DNA from: Rheinheimera pacifica
GTDB taxonomy: Bacteria; Pseudomonadota; Gammaproteobacteria; Enterobacterales; Alteromonadaceae
Assembly (NCBI RefSeq): GCF_900108485.1
Contig: NZ_FNXF01000003.1
Span: 1 to 64,000 of the forward strand
Reading direction: 5' to 3'
Length of the DNA stretch: 64,000 bases
Positions 1 through 8,620 of the stretch are shown here, piece after piece. Numbering within the stretch: position 1 is the first letter of the stretch; each line of letters opens with the position of its first letter. The notes beneath the pieces are model-generated. The model saw only the letters and a program-made list of their open reading frames with translations, ran no database searches and was not told where the DNA came from. A program made the translations under genes and the position numbers.

Positions 1-344
1 GTGAGAAGTACCCGGTGGTGATTAAATCCTGGCGCAACAAATGGCAAACGCTATCAGCCTATTTTAAATACCCTGACTACGTCAGAACGGCTATCTACAC
101 CACCAATGCCGTGGAAGCCGTGCATCGCCAGTTCCGTAAACTGACCAAAACCAAGGGCGGATTCGCCAATGAAAACAGTTTGCTTAAGCTGCTTTATGCC
201 GGTATCTTGCAGGCATCTGAGCGTTGGACACACCCGGTGCAAAACTGGAATCTGACGCTGTCACAGCTGTCGATACACTTCGAGGGGCGCTTAGACGCTC
301 ATATCGACCTGTGACCAAGCTGACACAGAATATTGAACACCCTC
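1..344 (+). mobile_element. 3' end of an IS256-family insertion sequence
   Basis: This is the right-hand end of an insertion sequence that enters from outside the window. It contains the C-terminal part of a mutator-type transposase, followed by a short non-coding end with a segment of the kind seen in terminal inverted repeats of this family (about 311-344). The boundary at 344 is placed where the interrupted GNAT reading frame regains family-like sequence. The left end and target duplication are not visible. Confidence 0.75.
3..314 (+). CDS. IS256-family transposase, C-terminal fragment
   Basis: The frame is open from the window edge and ends at a stop at 312-314, so the gene is partial at its 5' end. 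The visible 103 residues carry the C-terminal block of mutator/IS256 transposases: a YP..I..W..NW opening, the IYTTNAVE segment that holds the catalytic Glu of the DDE triad, the following HRQFRKLTKTKG stretch, and a final aromatic W..N..L..L region. The enzyme would catalyse excision and insertion of its own element. Whether the complete copy is functional cannot be judged from this end. Confidence 0.85.
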   Translation, partial: EKYPVVIKSWRNKWQTLSAYFKYPDYVRTAIYTTNAVEAVHRQFRKLTKTKGGFANENSLLKLLYAGILQASERWTHPVQNWNLTLSQLSIHFEGRLDAHIDL

Positions 345-849
345 TATGGTCAGCAAAATACTTGCCGCCGATATTATGTGCATTGGGTGCAATGCGCTTA
401 AGCACAAAGCCGCATTTAGTTAATACCTTTTCTGATGCGCTATTGCCTGCTGTCACCACTGCCTGGTAACGGTTTACCTGCTGCGTTGCGCTAGCCCAAT
501 CAATTAGGCCTTGCAGGGATTCCGCTGCATAACCTTTGCCATAGAATTCAGGCAAAAACAGATAACCCACTTCGGCAACGCCGTCTTTTAGCACAAAGCC
601 GGTAACACCCTGCTCTGCGCCACTGGTTTTATCGGCCACCACCAGCCCAAGCCAATTGCTGCTTTGCGCAGTCCAGGGCTGAAGCCGCTCAGCAAACTTC
701 TGCCTTATTATATCTTGCGGCGGCACATCAAAACACAGCGCTACTATTTGCGGATCAGTATGCAAGCGCAAAAACAACGGCCAGTGCTGTTGTTGCAGCG
801 GGCTGAGGATTAAGCGGTTTGTTTCGATGTTTATCAAAGATGCACCCAT
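184..849 (-). pseudogene. GNAT N-acetyltransferase, C-terminus lost to IS insertion
   Basis: This is a RimJ/RimL-type GNAT acetyltransferase. Residues 1-168 are native: an N-terminal ETNRLIL strand, the FYGKGYAAE acetyl-CoA-binding loop (about 102-110) and a C-terminal NAHNIGGKYFADH stretch typical of this group. At the insertion-sequence boundary near 344 the native sequence stops. The frame then continues for about 53 residues that are antisense to the transposase end and have no acetyltransferase character. The lost native tail is probably only 10-15 residues, so the core fold may persist, but the protein now carries a foreign tail. Confidence 0.75.
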
Positions 850-867
850 AAGTGTTAATGCTTAAAT

Positions 868-1449
868 CTATCGGTCCAATTTACTTATCAGATTCGCTTT
901 TACTGCCAGCCATTCACTGGCAATAATGGAGTAAACCACCGTATCACGGTAGGAGCCATTTTCCATTATCTGATGGTTGCGTAAAATACCATCTTGCTTA
1001 GCGCCAAGCCGCTCGATGGCAGCACGTGAAGCCCGATTAAAATAATGGGTGCGAAACTCTGCGGCAATCGCGTTAAGTTGTTCAAATAAATGCGCCAACA
1101 ATAGCAGTTTGCATTCGGTATTAACCGGCGTTCTTTTAGCACAATCAGCGTACCAGGTATAACCAATCAGCGCTCTTCTGTTTGGTGCATCAACATTGTA
1201 ATAGCGGGTTGTTCCTACAATTTCACCTGTTGCTGTTGATCTTACCGCATAAGGTACATCGCCATGAGTTGCAGCAGCGATGGCCTCAGCAACGTAATCT
1301 GCCATCTGATTTACTGCAGGTACATGAGCAAACCATAGTTTCCGGGGCTCACCATCGGCAACAGCCTTTTGTAACGGCTCAATATGGCTCTCTGCCAAAG
1401 GCTCCAGCGTAACAAAACGGCCAACCAGTTCTTGTTGCTTAATCCACAT
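868..1449 (-). CDS. GNAT family N-acetyltransferase (RimJ/RimL type)
   Basis: A 193-residue acetyltransferase predicted to move an acetyl group from acetyl-CoA to an amine. It resembles the YdaF/RimL group: an N-terminal LVGRFVTLEPL strand, a central RRALIGYTWY segment, and a C-terminal RNHQIMENGSYRDTVVYSI block (about 157-175) highly typical of this subfamily. The central glycine-rich acetyl-CoA loop is divergent (ADCAKRTPVNTECK replaces the more usual R..G.. pattern). That form is common in this subgroup and need not mean inactivity. It follows the interrupted GNAT on the same strand with a 19 bp gap. The substrate is unknown. Confidence 0.85.
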   Translation of the reverse strand: MWIKQQELVGRFVTLEPLAESHIEPLQKAVADGEPRKLWFAHVPAVNQMADYVAEAIAAATHGDVPYAVRSTATGEIVGTTRYYNVDAPNRRALIGYTWYADCAKRTPVNTECKLLLLAHLFEQLNAIAAEFRTHYFNRASRAAIERLGAKQDGILRNHQIMENGSYRDTVVYSIIASEWLAVKANLISKLDR

Positions 1450-1506
1450 AGTATTTTAACCCGACAATTTTTAAGTATTAATTTTTGACGATACCAAGCC
1501 GCGCAG

Positions 1507-1860
1507 TTATCTAAACTGACGTAGTTGAATATGGTTGCCATCTGAGTCTGCGATATTGCACACGGTAAATAGCGGATTAGACCATAAACCTTCAAATGAC
1601 CGGCCACCCAGCTCTTTTGCTTTTAGCTTTGCTTCTTCAATATTATCAACGGTTAAAAACAATTTTACGCTATTAAAATCTGGCTGCGGTATTGTTGCCG
1701 GTGGCGTATGAATAACAATGTTAAAGCCATCTTTAACAAGACTAATCAGCTCAGTTGTCTCCCTGATCACTTCCATAGCAAAAAGCTCTTTGTAAAACTT
1801 GGCCAGATTTTTTATGTCGTTTGAATAAACTAAAGCACCATGTTTTGCCGGGCCCTTCAT
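1507..1860 (-). CDS. VOC family (glyoxalase/bleomycin-resistance fold) protein
   Basis: A 117-residue single-module vicinal oxygen chelate protein. The opening HGALVYSNDIKNLAKFYKELFAMEV is the usual first beta-alpha-beta unit. The second unit ends in PLFTVCNIADSDGNHIQLRQF, with the D.DGN..QL ending of the family. The likely metal ligands are H7 and a late Glu/Gln position, and Gln in place of Glu near the end makes catalysis uncertain. A good ribosome binding site (GAGGGG) lies just before the start. It directly follows the truncated hydrolase on the same strand. The substrate is unknown. Confidence 0.8.
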   Translation of the reverse strand: MKGPAKHGALVYSNDIKNLAKFYKELFAMEVIRETTELISLVKDGFNIVIHTPPATIPQPDFNSVKLFLTVDNIEEAKLKAKELGGRSFEGLWSNPLFTVCNIADSDGNHIQLRQFR

Positions 1861-1869
1861 GAAATCCCC

Positions 1870-2250
1870 TCAAAGGTTGAAATTAAAATGCGTTATAACG
1901 CTGCCGGAAAACGGCAGATGGGTTAAATGGCGTATTGGTAACAACGACGCAAAGTGCGCCATCAGCTTTTTCGGTGCTGATAAGAATGAAGCAACGAAGA
2001 TTATACCTTTTAAATGCGGCACTATCTGCTGTGATAGCTGTGCGGCAATACCACCGGAGAATGACTCTGCAACGAGAATAAAGTCTTCGTGCGGAAGACG
2101 TTTTAATATGTACTGTGACAGAGATTTATAATCTTGCGCGCCCTCGTTTGGTAACGGTAAAACCACTACCTCCATGCCTTGAGTATTCGCCAGCAGCGGG
2201 CCAAACAGCATTACGGTTCCATCCATTCCGGGTAATAGCACTAACTTCAA
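1870..2250 (-). pseudogene. alpha/beta hydrolase, C-terminally truncated
   Basis: A 126-residue product starting with LPGMDGT, the oxyanion-hole segment of a small alpha/beta hydrolase group. It carries the nucleophile elbow AESFSGG (about 62-68, Ser64 or Ser66 region). Family members are usually about 200 residues. This one stops just after the LPFSG segment, and the catalytic Asp and His normally supplied by the last third are absent. The stop lies 9 bp from the next start codon, which suggests a deletion joined this fragment to the upstream region of the VOC gene. It is probably non-functional. Confidence 0.65.
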
Positions 2251-2574
2251 TTTTTACGGCCTTTTAACGCAGCAACAGCGGTTTTACCACCCATTGTTGC
2301 ACCAGTTGTTTGGTTGCATATTCTCCCCTTCTCAGATTCTGCTCTGCCCTTGATGAATATTCTTCTCCCCAACAGCATAGCAGTAGCCCTATTCCCACCC
2401 ATCAAGAAACCTTTAAAGTTACATGCATTGCAGCAGTCAAATTTTTATGTAACTATATTTGTTACGTTAAGCTGTTTGAGAAATAGATTTGCCTCATATT
2501 CTCATCGCATCTTCTGTTTGAACAGTCATTTAGAAAACTATTATCAGCCCCTTAAGGGAGCCAGGAGTTACAGC
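2251..2574. other. Intergenic region upstream of the methyltransferase gene
   Basis: About 320 bp without a supported gene. An open frame runs forward through most of it (from 2314) in frame with the methyltransferase, but its first 87 codons have no family character and the internal start at 2575 has a good ribosome binding site. An inverted repeat, GTAAC-N7-GTTAC (2449-2465), lies about 110 bp before that start and could be an operator. Nothing else was recognised. Confidence 0.4.
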
Positions 2575-3246
2575 ATGTCATCTTTTTCAGACCCTAAGGC
2601 CATTGCCGGCTATGCAGAAAACACACTCCGGCGCGTTCCCGGACTGCATGACATACATCGTATGGCAGCATTACTGCTGGCCGAACGCACGCCCGCTAAC
2701 GGCCGAGTCTTAGTTGTTGGGGCCGGCGGCGGTATGGAACTTAATGTCTTCGCCCGGTTATTTCCCAACTGGACATTTGATGGCATTGACCCTTCAGCAG
2801 AAATGCTGGCTATGGCAACAACAAATTTGGGCTCGCTGATGTCACGCGTGCAGCTACACCACGGCTTTATTGATGCCGCGCCTATGGGGCCGTTTGATGC
2901 AGCGTCTTGTTTATTAACACTGCACTTTACCAACGAAGCTGAACGCTACAGAACACTCTGTGAGATTCATGCGCGTTTAAAGCCCGGCGGCGCACTTGTT
3001 GCCGTGCACTACAGTATTTCTCAAACCGGTGCAGAACGTGATTTATGGCTGTCCCGATGCGCTGAATTTGCTATTTTATCCGGCATTGCTGCTAAACAAG
3101 CAAAAGCTTCGGTAGCGGCAATTGGCCAGCAACTGCCGATTCTTTCACCGGAGCAAGATGAAGCGCTGATGCAAAAAGCAGGTTTTTCACACATCAGCAC
3201 CTTCTATGTTGGCTTAGGGTTCAGAGGATGGGTGGCCTATGCCTGA
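2575..3246 (+). CDS. Class I SAM-dependent methyltransferase
   Basis: A 223-residue Rossmann-fold methyltransferase. Motif I is VLVVGAGGGMELNVFA (SAM glycine loop, about residues 43-58), motif II is the acidic GIDPS segment, and the post-I LTLHF segment and a LKPGGALVAVHYS strand follow. The start at 2575 is chosen because AGGAG sits 7 nt upstream and homology begins there; the longer upstream frame looks non-coding. The substrate cannot be assigned. The C-terminal half (ILSPEQDEALMQKAGFSHISTFYVGLGFRGWVA) suggests a small-molecule substrate. It stands alone on the forward strand, next to the decayed patch. Confidence 0.85.
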   Translation: MSSFSDPKAIAGYAENTLRRVPGLHDIHRMAALLLAERTPANGRVLVVGAGGGMELNVFARLFPNWTFDGIDPSAEMLAMATTNLGSLMSRVQLHHGFIDAAPMGPFDAASCLLTLHFTNEAERYRTLCEIHARLKPGGALVAVHYSISQTGAERDLWLSRCAEFAILSGIAAKQAKASVAAIGQQLPILSPEQDEALMQKAGFSHISTFYVGLGFRGWVAYA

Positions 3247-3262
3247 CAATGTATATATTCCG

Positions 3263-3958
3263 CTATTTCAGCTTGGGCAGAAACGATAAATCGACGTAGT
3301 ATTTTGCTGGGTTGCCCCGGGCGATAAATACTCTGATCGTGTCCTGTTTAATATAAGCGGACGGGTCAAACCACAGATTATTACTTTTAAAGATATGAAT
3401 ATCAGACGTGGCCGGGTTTTGCCATTGCGTTAACACCCGAAACGGGTGTTTGCCATTAACGGATAACGCCGTATTCTGCTCAACGCTCTGGTACTGGGTT
3501 TCTATTGCCACGCCACTGGTTTTTAGCATGTCATCCTGCCGGCCTTTTAACGCGATAAACACAATAATGCCGGCGCCTACCAGAAAAAATACCGCGCCCA
3601 TACCTGCTAGAATAAGCGCAACGCCCCACAGCGAAAAGAAGTCATTAATTTTGGCATCTGATGGTCGCGCGACCTGGTACAGCACTTCTACCTGCTCGCC
3701 TTGGGCATACCGTGCCGGATTACTGCCGGCAGTTGGTGCAAATTCAATGACCTGGCCGTTTTGGGCAGTAAACTCAACTAAAGGCCGGTAACTAATGGAA
3801 TCACTCGTGCGTGATACTAACAGCTCAACCACTATGCCCTCTGCCGTTGCGGCCTCTTTTAAAAATGAACTGGTGCTGTTGTAGACAAAAAAGGCCCCCG
3901 CCAGCATAGCGACGCCAACCAAGGTGAATAAATATTTAACGATTGCAATGGCTTTCAT
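3263..3958 (-). CDS. DUF3592 domain membrane protein
   Basis: A 231-residue protein with an N-terminal membrane segment (about 7-26), an extracytoplasmic DUF3592 beta domain (ATAEGIVVELLVSR...YRPLVEFTAQNGQ, about 36-95) and a second membrane segment (about 111-138). A second, more weakly similar beta domain is cytoplasmic or peripheral. DUF3592 proteins have no defined biochemical role. The ATG at 3958 is preferred to a TTG four codons upstream. It follows the CHAP protein gene on the same strand with a 38 bp gap, so the two may be co-transcribed. Confidence 0.75.
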   Translation of the reverse strand: MKAIAIVKYLFTLVGVAMLAGAFFVYNSTSSFLKEAATAEGIVVELLVSRTSDSISYRPLVEFTAQNGQVIEFAPTAGSNPARYAQGEQVEVLYQVARPSDAKINDFFSLWGVALILAGMGAVFFLVGAGIIVFIALKGRQDDMLKTSGVAIETQYQSVEQNTALSVNGKHPFRVLTQWQNPATSDIHIFKSNNLWFDPSAYIKQDTIRVFIARGNPAKYYVDLSFLPKLK

Positions 3959-3996
3959 GTTTGATCCCAATAGGTACTTTGTAGTAACAGCCGCAG

Positions 3997-4926
3997 TTAG
4001 TGGTTTACGCAGGCATTATCAATAACGGCAGCCGCAATATCAGCAGTAAGATAGTTCTGTGCTTCTGCTGCAGATATCGCCATATGGCCAAACACCAGCC
4101 CGTCACCGGTCACAGCTAACGTACGTGATTCACAGGTTATTGCGACGGGCATGGCTAAACTGCCAGATTTACCCTCCCGTTCCAATATGAGGTTAGTTCT
4201 GCCAACCAAATCACCATCCAGATACCATTCATCAAAATAAGGGCCGCCGACCATATCACGGTAAACAAAGTTGGCATCCGGGTTAAAGCTGCCAGCTACC
4301 GGGCTAAGTCGCAGCGCCTGGTTAAGCTGATGCGGCAAGCGCAACCAGCCCAGTACGCGGCCGCTACCAAGCCGGTAGCCGTTATCTTGCCGGGAAAGGG
4401 GTATGGCCTCGCGAGACGAATACACCGGCCCGGCATTTTGCTGTGCTATAACAACAGCATACGGATTTACCTGGGCTACAATAGCCACATGGCCATAGGG
4501 ATTAAACAGCGACGGAGCATAAACAATAATGTCGTCCGGCGCTGGCATGGTATTGCTGCCGTTATGGTATTGCAGTAAAGCGCGTTGTTCATTTAAGGCG
4601 CCATCAGGCAGGGTATGGTCAAAAAATGTTTTGGCGTGTCCGTAAGAGTCCGGCATCTGATGGCCAAACCTTTCATAGTAATAGCGTTTTACAAACTCAA
4701 TACACTGGTACCTGATACCAAGGTTGTAACCGGAAGCGGTTAAATTTCTGCCATGCGATTGATTTACCCCGCCGTTGTAGTAAATAGCCACGCCGTTTAA
4801 TTCATCAATCTGCGTACCCGGCGAAACATTGCTACCCAGTGGCATGCGGGTAACAACCTGATAGGCACCCAGCACTGCTGCGGCCACTACCAATACAGCA
4901 GCCAGCCACATGATTTTTTTATTCAC
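3997..4926 (-). CDS. CHAP-domain amidase/peptidase, membrane-anchored or exported
   Basis: A 309-residue protein with an N-terminal hydrophobic segment (about 5-25) that is either a signal anchor or an uncleaved signal. The CHAP fold follows, with the catalytic Cys75 in YQCIEFVKRYY and His146 in GHVAIV. This pattern is closest to the amidase half of glutathionylspermidine synthetase/amidase and related cell-wall amidases. A C-terminal domain of about 100 residues has no recognised family. The probable role is cleavage of an amide bond in the periplasm (peptidoglycan peptide or a glutathionyl conjugate); the substrate is open. Confidence 0.8.
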   Translation of the reverse strand: MNKKIMWLAAVLVVAAAVLGAYQVVTRMPLGSNVSPGTQIDELNGVAIYYNGGVNQSHGRNLTASGYNLGIRYQCIEFVKRYYYERFGHQMPDSYGHAKTFFDHTLPDGALNEQRALLQYHNGSNTMPAPDDIIVYAPSLFNPYGHVAIVAQVNPYAVVIAQQNAGPVYSSREAIPLSRQDNGYRLGSGRVLGWLRLPHQLNQALRLSPVAGSFNPDANFVYRDMVGGPYFDEWYLDGDLVGRTNLILEREGKSGSLAMPVAITCESRTLAVTGDGLVFGHMAISAAEAQNYLTADIAAAVIDNACVNH

Positions 4927-5129
4927 AACTACATCTCATCTTTGGTTGATACCCTACATAACTTTGCCAATAACGGCCAATCTATACATAGTGCACTGAG
5001 TGACGGCTTGAATTCGCGCTGCTACCAACTGGTGGTTAGCCCCCTGCGAGGGAGCGAGAGTTTATTCTGTCAGAGGAATGTAAATCAAGTATTTATGTTG
5101 GATAAACTTATGTAACTTGCATTACCCGG
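4927..5129. other. Intergenic region with small hairpins
   Basis: About 200 bp between two leftward genes. It holds an imperfect inverted repeat (GCTACCAACTGGTGGTTAGC, 5032-5051 region) followed by a short CCCT-GCG-AGGG hairpin. This may be the promoter region of the CHAP gene. No coding sequence was seen. Confidence 0.3.
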
Positions 5130-6365
5130 TTACAACACCGGCGCCAGCCGTTTTTGTACGTCGGCCAGTTCCTGGTTGTAGCAGCTGATATAAGGCAACT
5201 CGGCCGCGCTGGCGGCTAATTTTAACGCGTAACCCCGCTCGATATTGCACACTATGGCTAATGCCTCTGCCATCTGGCCGCTGTTACAGCTGATTGCCTG
5301 TTTGATATCCGGGTTAATATTTAAATGCTGTAAAAAGCGCTCTGACTCGACACCAAACAACATGTCCGAGCCCGAAATTAACGCCGCCAGAAAATACTGA
5401 TGGCACTGCTCGTTGCTAAGCTGCCATAGTTTGGCAATACGCTGCGCGGTGTAAGCGCGGGTTAATACCGTGATCGCCGCAGTTGGTGCGGTATTGTTAA
5501 GTACGGCATACATCAGCACCCATTTGCGGGCCAACTCCAGCCCAAGCCGGGTAATCATTTCTTTTACCGAGCTCACTTCGCGGGTTTTACGGTACAGCGG
5601 GCTGTTAACAATTTTCAGCATGCCCATTACTATTGCCGGTTCGTCCTGCAACAATAAAACCAGTTGGTTAATGTCAGGCTCGTCGGCAAACAGGCAACCG
5701 ATAATTTCAGCCAGCCGCAGCACACTGGGTTCAATTTTTTTGCCGGCAATCAGTAACGGTTTAGCTAAAAAATAGCCCTGAAATAACTCACAGCCCAGCG
5801 CTTTAAAAGCAATAAACTGTTGCTCGGTTTCAACCTTTTCAGCCAGCCAAATCAGCCCTGGCCTGCTGTACTGCGCTTTATAGCGCTCCACTTCGGCCAG
5901 GCTGCTGTTAAGCACATCTATTTTGATAATATCGGCCAGCTCCAGCAATGGCTGCCAGGTATCATTGAACTCAAAATCGTCCAGGGCAAAACGAAAGCCC
6001 TGCTGTTTAAAACTGGCAACAGCGGCAACAAATTCCGGCGTAGGTTCAATGCGTTCAATCAGTTCTATCACCACTTGTGACGGCTCAAGCGGCAGAAAGC
6101 TGCGCGACAGTAAAAACCGGGCACACACATTAATAAATACCGGCGCACGGTACTGCTCAATTTGTTCGGTTATACCGCCGCACAGGTTATACAGCAGTTC
6201 AGTGGTGGCTTTTACATCACCCAATTCAAGCGCGGTAACACCGGTGTCGCTGCGATACAGCAGCTCTACGGCGTAGCGTTGTTTATTGCGATCAAAAATA
6301 GGCTGGGCTGCAAACAGGCTTTGTAAATCTTTGGCACAACTAATATTTTGGCTTGGTATGCTCAC
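5130..6365 (-). CDS. EAL-HDOD signalling protein (YuxH/CdgJ type)
   Basis: A 411-residue protein with an N-terminal EAL-like domain (about 18-205) and a C-terminal HDOD domain (about 205-400). The EAL signature is degenerate: ELLYR (34-38) replaces EALVR, and the DDFGTG loop reads DDFEFND, so metal binding and c-di-GMP hydrolysis are unlikely. LAEKVET and FQGYFLAKP retain the fold. The HDOD part has no HD catalytic pair. Relatives such as CdgJ act as regulators of motility or surface behaviour rather than as phosphodiesterases. It appears to be a single-gene unit. Confidence 0.85.
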   Translation of the reverse strand: MSIPSQNISCAKDLQSLFAAQPIFDRNKQRYAVELLYRSDTGVTALELGDVKATTELLYNLCGGITEQIEQYRAPVFINVCARFLLSRSFLPLEPSQVVIELIERIEPTPEFVAAVASFKQQGFRFALDDFEFNDTWQPLLELADIIKIDVLNSSLAEVERYKAQYSRPGLIWLAEKVETEQQFIAFKALGCELFQGYFLAKPLLIAGKKIEPSVLRLAEIIGCLFADEPDINQLVLLLQDEPAIVMGMLKIVNSPLYRKTREVSSVKEMITRLGLELARKWVLMYAVLNNTAPTAAITVLTRAYTAQRIAKLWQLSNEQCHQYFLAALISGSDMLFGVESERFLQHLNINPDIKQAISCNSGQMAEALAIVCNIERGYALKLAASAAELPYISCYNQELADVQKRLAPVL

Positions 6366-6437
6366 GTACTGTCCTTACAGCTAAACAGTTACAGTTGGTA
6401 ACGGCCAATATAAAGCCAGTACCGCAAGCTGTCTAGT

Positions 6438-7322
6438 TCATCTGTTTTTTATCGCCGGGGCAATACGTTGGTCTTTACGCAGTACCAGCAAGGTAAACAA
6501 GGTGGCACTGACAAACATCAGTAAGCTGTACACACTGGGTGCCACCGACATAGGCTGGTTTTGCAAAATGCCGGTGGTGACCAATAGCGCCAGAGTGCCG
6601 TTTTGCAAACCTACCTCCAGGCAAACTGTGCGTGCCTGTGCCTCACTGTGTAGCAGGTAATTACCCAACAGATATCCCAGCAGCATTGTCAGCAGGTTCA
6701 GTGTTAACGCCGCCGGGCCGGCTTTAGCCAGATAAACCCAAAGCGCATCCCCTAAATCCAGTGCAATAGATACAATAAGCAGCGCCAGCACCACCACCGA
6801 AAACTTGCTGATTAGCGGCTCAGCCCGGCGGGCGAATGCTGGCCATTTCGCCCGTAGCGCCATACCAAGCAACACCGGAAATACGGTAATGATCATCAGC
6901 TTAAACCAGGTGCTGAGCACCGGCAGGCTCAGCATTGATTCGGCGTCACTGTAATAACCTATCGCCCAGGCGCCCAGCAACGGAATAGTAATAGGAGTAA
7001 TAAAACCAATCACAGCCGTCAACGACACCGACAAGCCCACATCGGCTTTACATAAATAGCTGTACAAGTTCGACGTGGTGCCACCGGGGCATAACGCCAG
7101 AATAAATAAGCCTATTGCTAACTCGCCTTCGAGCTTAAACAGCGCAATAATCGCCACCGCAGCCAGCGGCAGCAACAGCACTTGGGCAAAGGCACCCAGT
7201 AAAAAACCACGCGGCTGGCGGAAAACCCGCTGAAAATCTGCCGGCGTTAAACTTAGGCCAACACCGGCCATAATCAGGATCAGCGCTATGGGTAAACCAA
7301 TCTGGGTCAGGGTTTCAAACAT
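6438..7322 (-). CDS. Bile acid:sodium symporter family (BASS) transporter
   Basis: A 294-residue inner-membrane protein with about nine to ten hydrophobic helices. It carries the family motif CPGGTTSNLYSYLCKADVGLSVSLTAV (about residues 78-104), the sodium- and substrate-binding crossover region, and LEVGLQNGTLALL (about 235-247) as the second crossover. Bacterial members carry sodium-coupled organic anions (bile acids, pantoate, 2-keto acids), and the substrate here cannot be read. The start at 7322 gives a family-normal length. Confidence 0.85.
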   Translation of the reverse strand: MFETLTQIGLPIALILIMAGVGLSLTPADFQRVFRQPRGFLLGAFAQVLLLPLAAVAIIALFKLEGELAIGLFILALCPGGTTSNLYSYLCKADVGLSVSLTAVIGFITPITIPLLGAWAIGYYSDAESMLSLPVLSTWFKLMIITVFPVLLGMALRAKWPAFARRAEPLISKFSVVVLALLIVSIALDLGDALWVYLAKAGPAALTLNLLTMLLGYLLGNYLLHSEAQARTVCLEVGLQNGTLALLVTTGILQNQPMSVAPSVYSLLMFVSATLFTLLVLRKDQRIAPAIKNR

Positions 7323-7402
7323 ACTGAGGCCATATCGTTATTTTTCTGCTTAGTGTACAAACTACAGCAAGCTGCCGGTTGCCGCAATGAAGTGCGCTGT
7401 GG

Positions 7403-8572
7403 TTACAATAACTGTTTTATTGCCGCGCCTAAGCCATCCAGTGTCAGGGCATACATGCGCTTTTGCATTAGCTGCTCAATCATGCCAATAGAATAATAGT
7501 GCCCCCACCACTGCTGTGGCTGCGGGTTTAGCCATATCGCTTTGGGATATTGCGTTAATAAACGCTGCAACCATACCTTGCCGGGCAGTTCGTTATAGTG
7601 CTCAACACTGCCGCCAGGGTAGTCAATTTCGTAAGGGCCCATAGTGGCATCACCGACAAAGATCAGTTTATAGTCGCTGCCGTAGGTGTGAATAATATCG
7701 TCGGTTTTAATTTGCTCAGTGTAACGGCGTTTATTATCGCGCCACACACCTTCGTACACGCAGTTATGAAAATAGAAAAACTCCAGATGTTTAAATTCGC
7801 TTTTAACAGCGGCAAACAGTCTCTGGCATTGTTCTATATGGTCGTCCATTGAGCCACCCACATCAAAAAACACCAGCAGTTTAATGGCATTGTGCCGCTC
7901 ACGCATAAAGCGTAAATCCAGCCAACCGGCCTGCTCAGACGTAGCCTGAATAGTGCCGTGTAAATCCAGCTCAGTTTCTGTGCCGCTGCGGGCAAATTTA
8001 CGCAGCTGTTTCAGTGCCAGTTTAATACTGCGGTTATTTAGCTCAACGTCGGTGTCTAAATCTTTAAACTCGCGTTTATCCCACACCTTTACCGCGCGGC
8101 GCGCACCACTGCCCTGCTGGCCTATGCGCACGCCTTCGGGGTTATAACCATAAGCACCAAAAGGAGAGGTACCGCCGGTGCCTATCCATTTATTGCCACC
8201 GCTATGCTTTTTTTGCTGCTCGGCTAAGCGCTCACGCAGGGTTTCAAGCAGTTTATCCAGGCAGCCCAGAGCCTGCAGTTTGGCTTTATCCTCGTCAGTA
8301 AGCTTACGCAGCACTTCCGGTACCAGCCACTCCGGCGGTATGCTGGCGGCGATATCTATTTCGGCTACACCTTCAAAGTATTCAGCAAAGGCACGGTCGA
8401 ATTTATCGTATTGGGTTTCATCTTTTACCAGACACAGCCGCGACAGCTGATAAAAAGCCTCAGTGTCAGCGAAGATTACCTGCTGTTTAAGTGCATTAAG
8501 TAAATCCAGCAGTTCGGTAATGCTGGTTTTTAAGCCGTATTTGCGTAGCGTAAAAAAGAAATCAATTAGCAT
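7403..8572 (-). CDS. VWA domain (CoxE-like) protein
   Basis: A 389-residue cytoplasmic protein of the CoxE-like VWA group. The N-terminal half (LIDFFFTLRKYGLKTSITELLDLL) is the conserved non-VWA part. The VWA domain lies in the C-terminal half, with a MIDAS motif DVGGSMDDH near residue 237. Such proteins partner MoxR AAA+ ATPases, and a MoxR gene lies immediately upstream on the same strand (173 bp gap). The pair probably acts as a chaperone or metal-insertion machine on an unidentified client. Confidence 0.85.
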   Translation of the reverse strand: MLIDFFFTLRKYGLKTSITELLDLLNALKQQVIFADTEAFYQLSRLCLVKDETQYDKFDRAFAEYFEGVAEIDIAASIPPEWLVPEVLRKLTDEDKAKLQALGCLDKLLETLRERLAEQQKKHSGGNKWIGTGGTSPFGAYGYNPEGVRIGQQGSGARRAVKVWDKREFKDLDTDVELNNRSIKLALKQLRKFARSGTETELDLHGTIQATSEQAGWLDLRFMRERHNAIKLLVFFDVGGSMDDHIEQCQRLFAAVKSEFKHLEFFYFHNCVYEGVWRDNKRRYTEQIKTDDIIHTYGSDYKLIFVGDATMGPYEIDYPGGSVEHYNELPGKVWLQRLLTQYPKAIWLNPQPQQWWGHYYSIGMIEQLMQKRMYALTLDGLGAAIKQLL

Positions 8573-8620
8573 ACTGCTTGCTCATATAAATTGGGCTTAC
8601 TCGTGCTGCAGGGTGAGACT

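Noticed and set aside
860-2260. A run of small accessory genes (GNAT, GNAT, VOC, hydrolase) on one strand that could be an integron cassette array
   Set aside because: No attC-type palindromes with GTTRRRY/RYYYAAC ends were found between the genes, and no integrase is present.
2314-2574. N-terminal extension of the methyltransferase
   Set aside because: Its 87 codons have no family similarity or domain character, and an AGGAG site directs the start at 2575.
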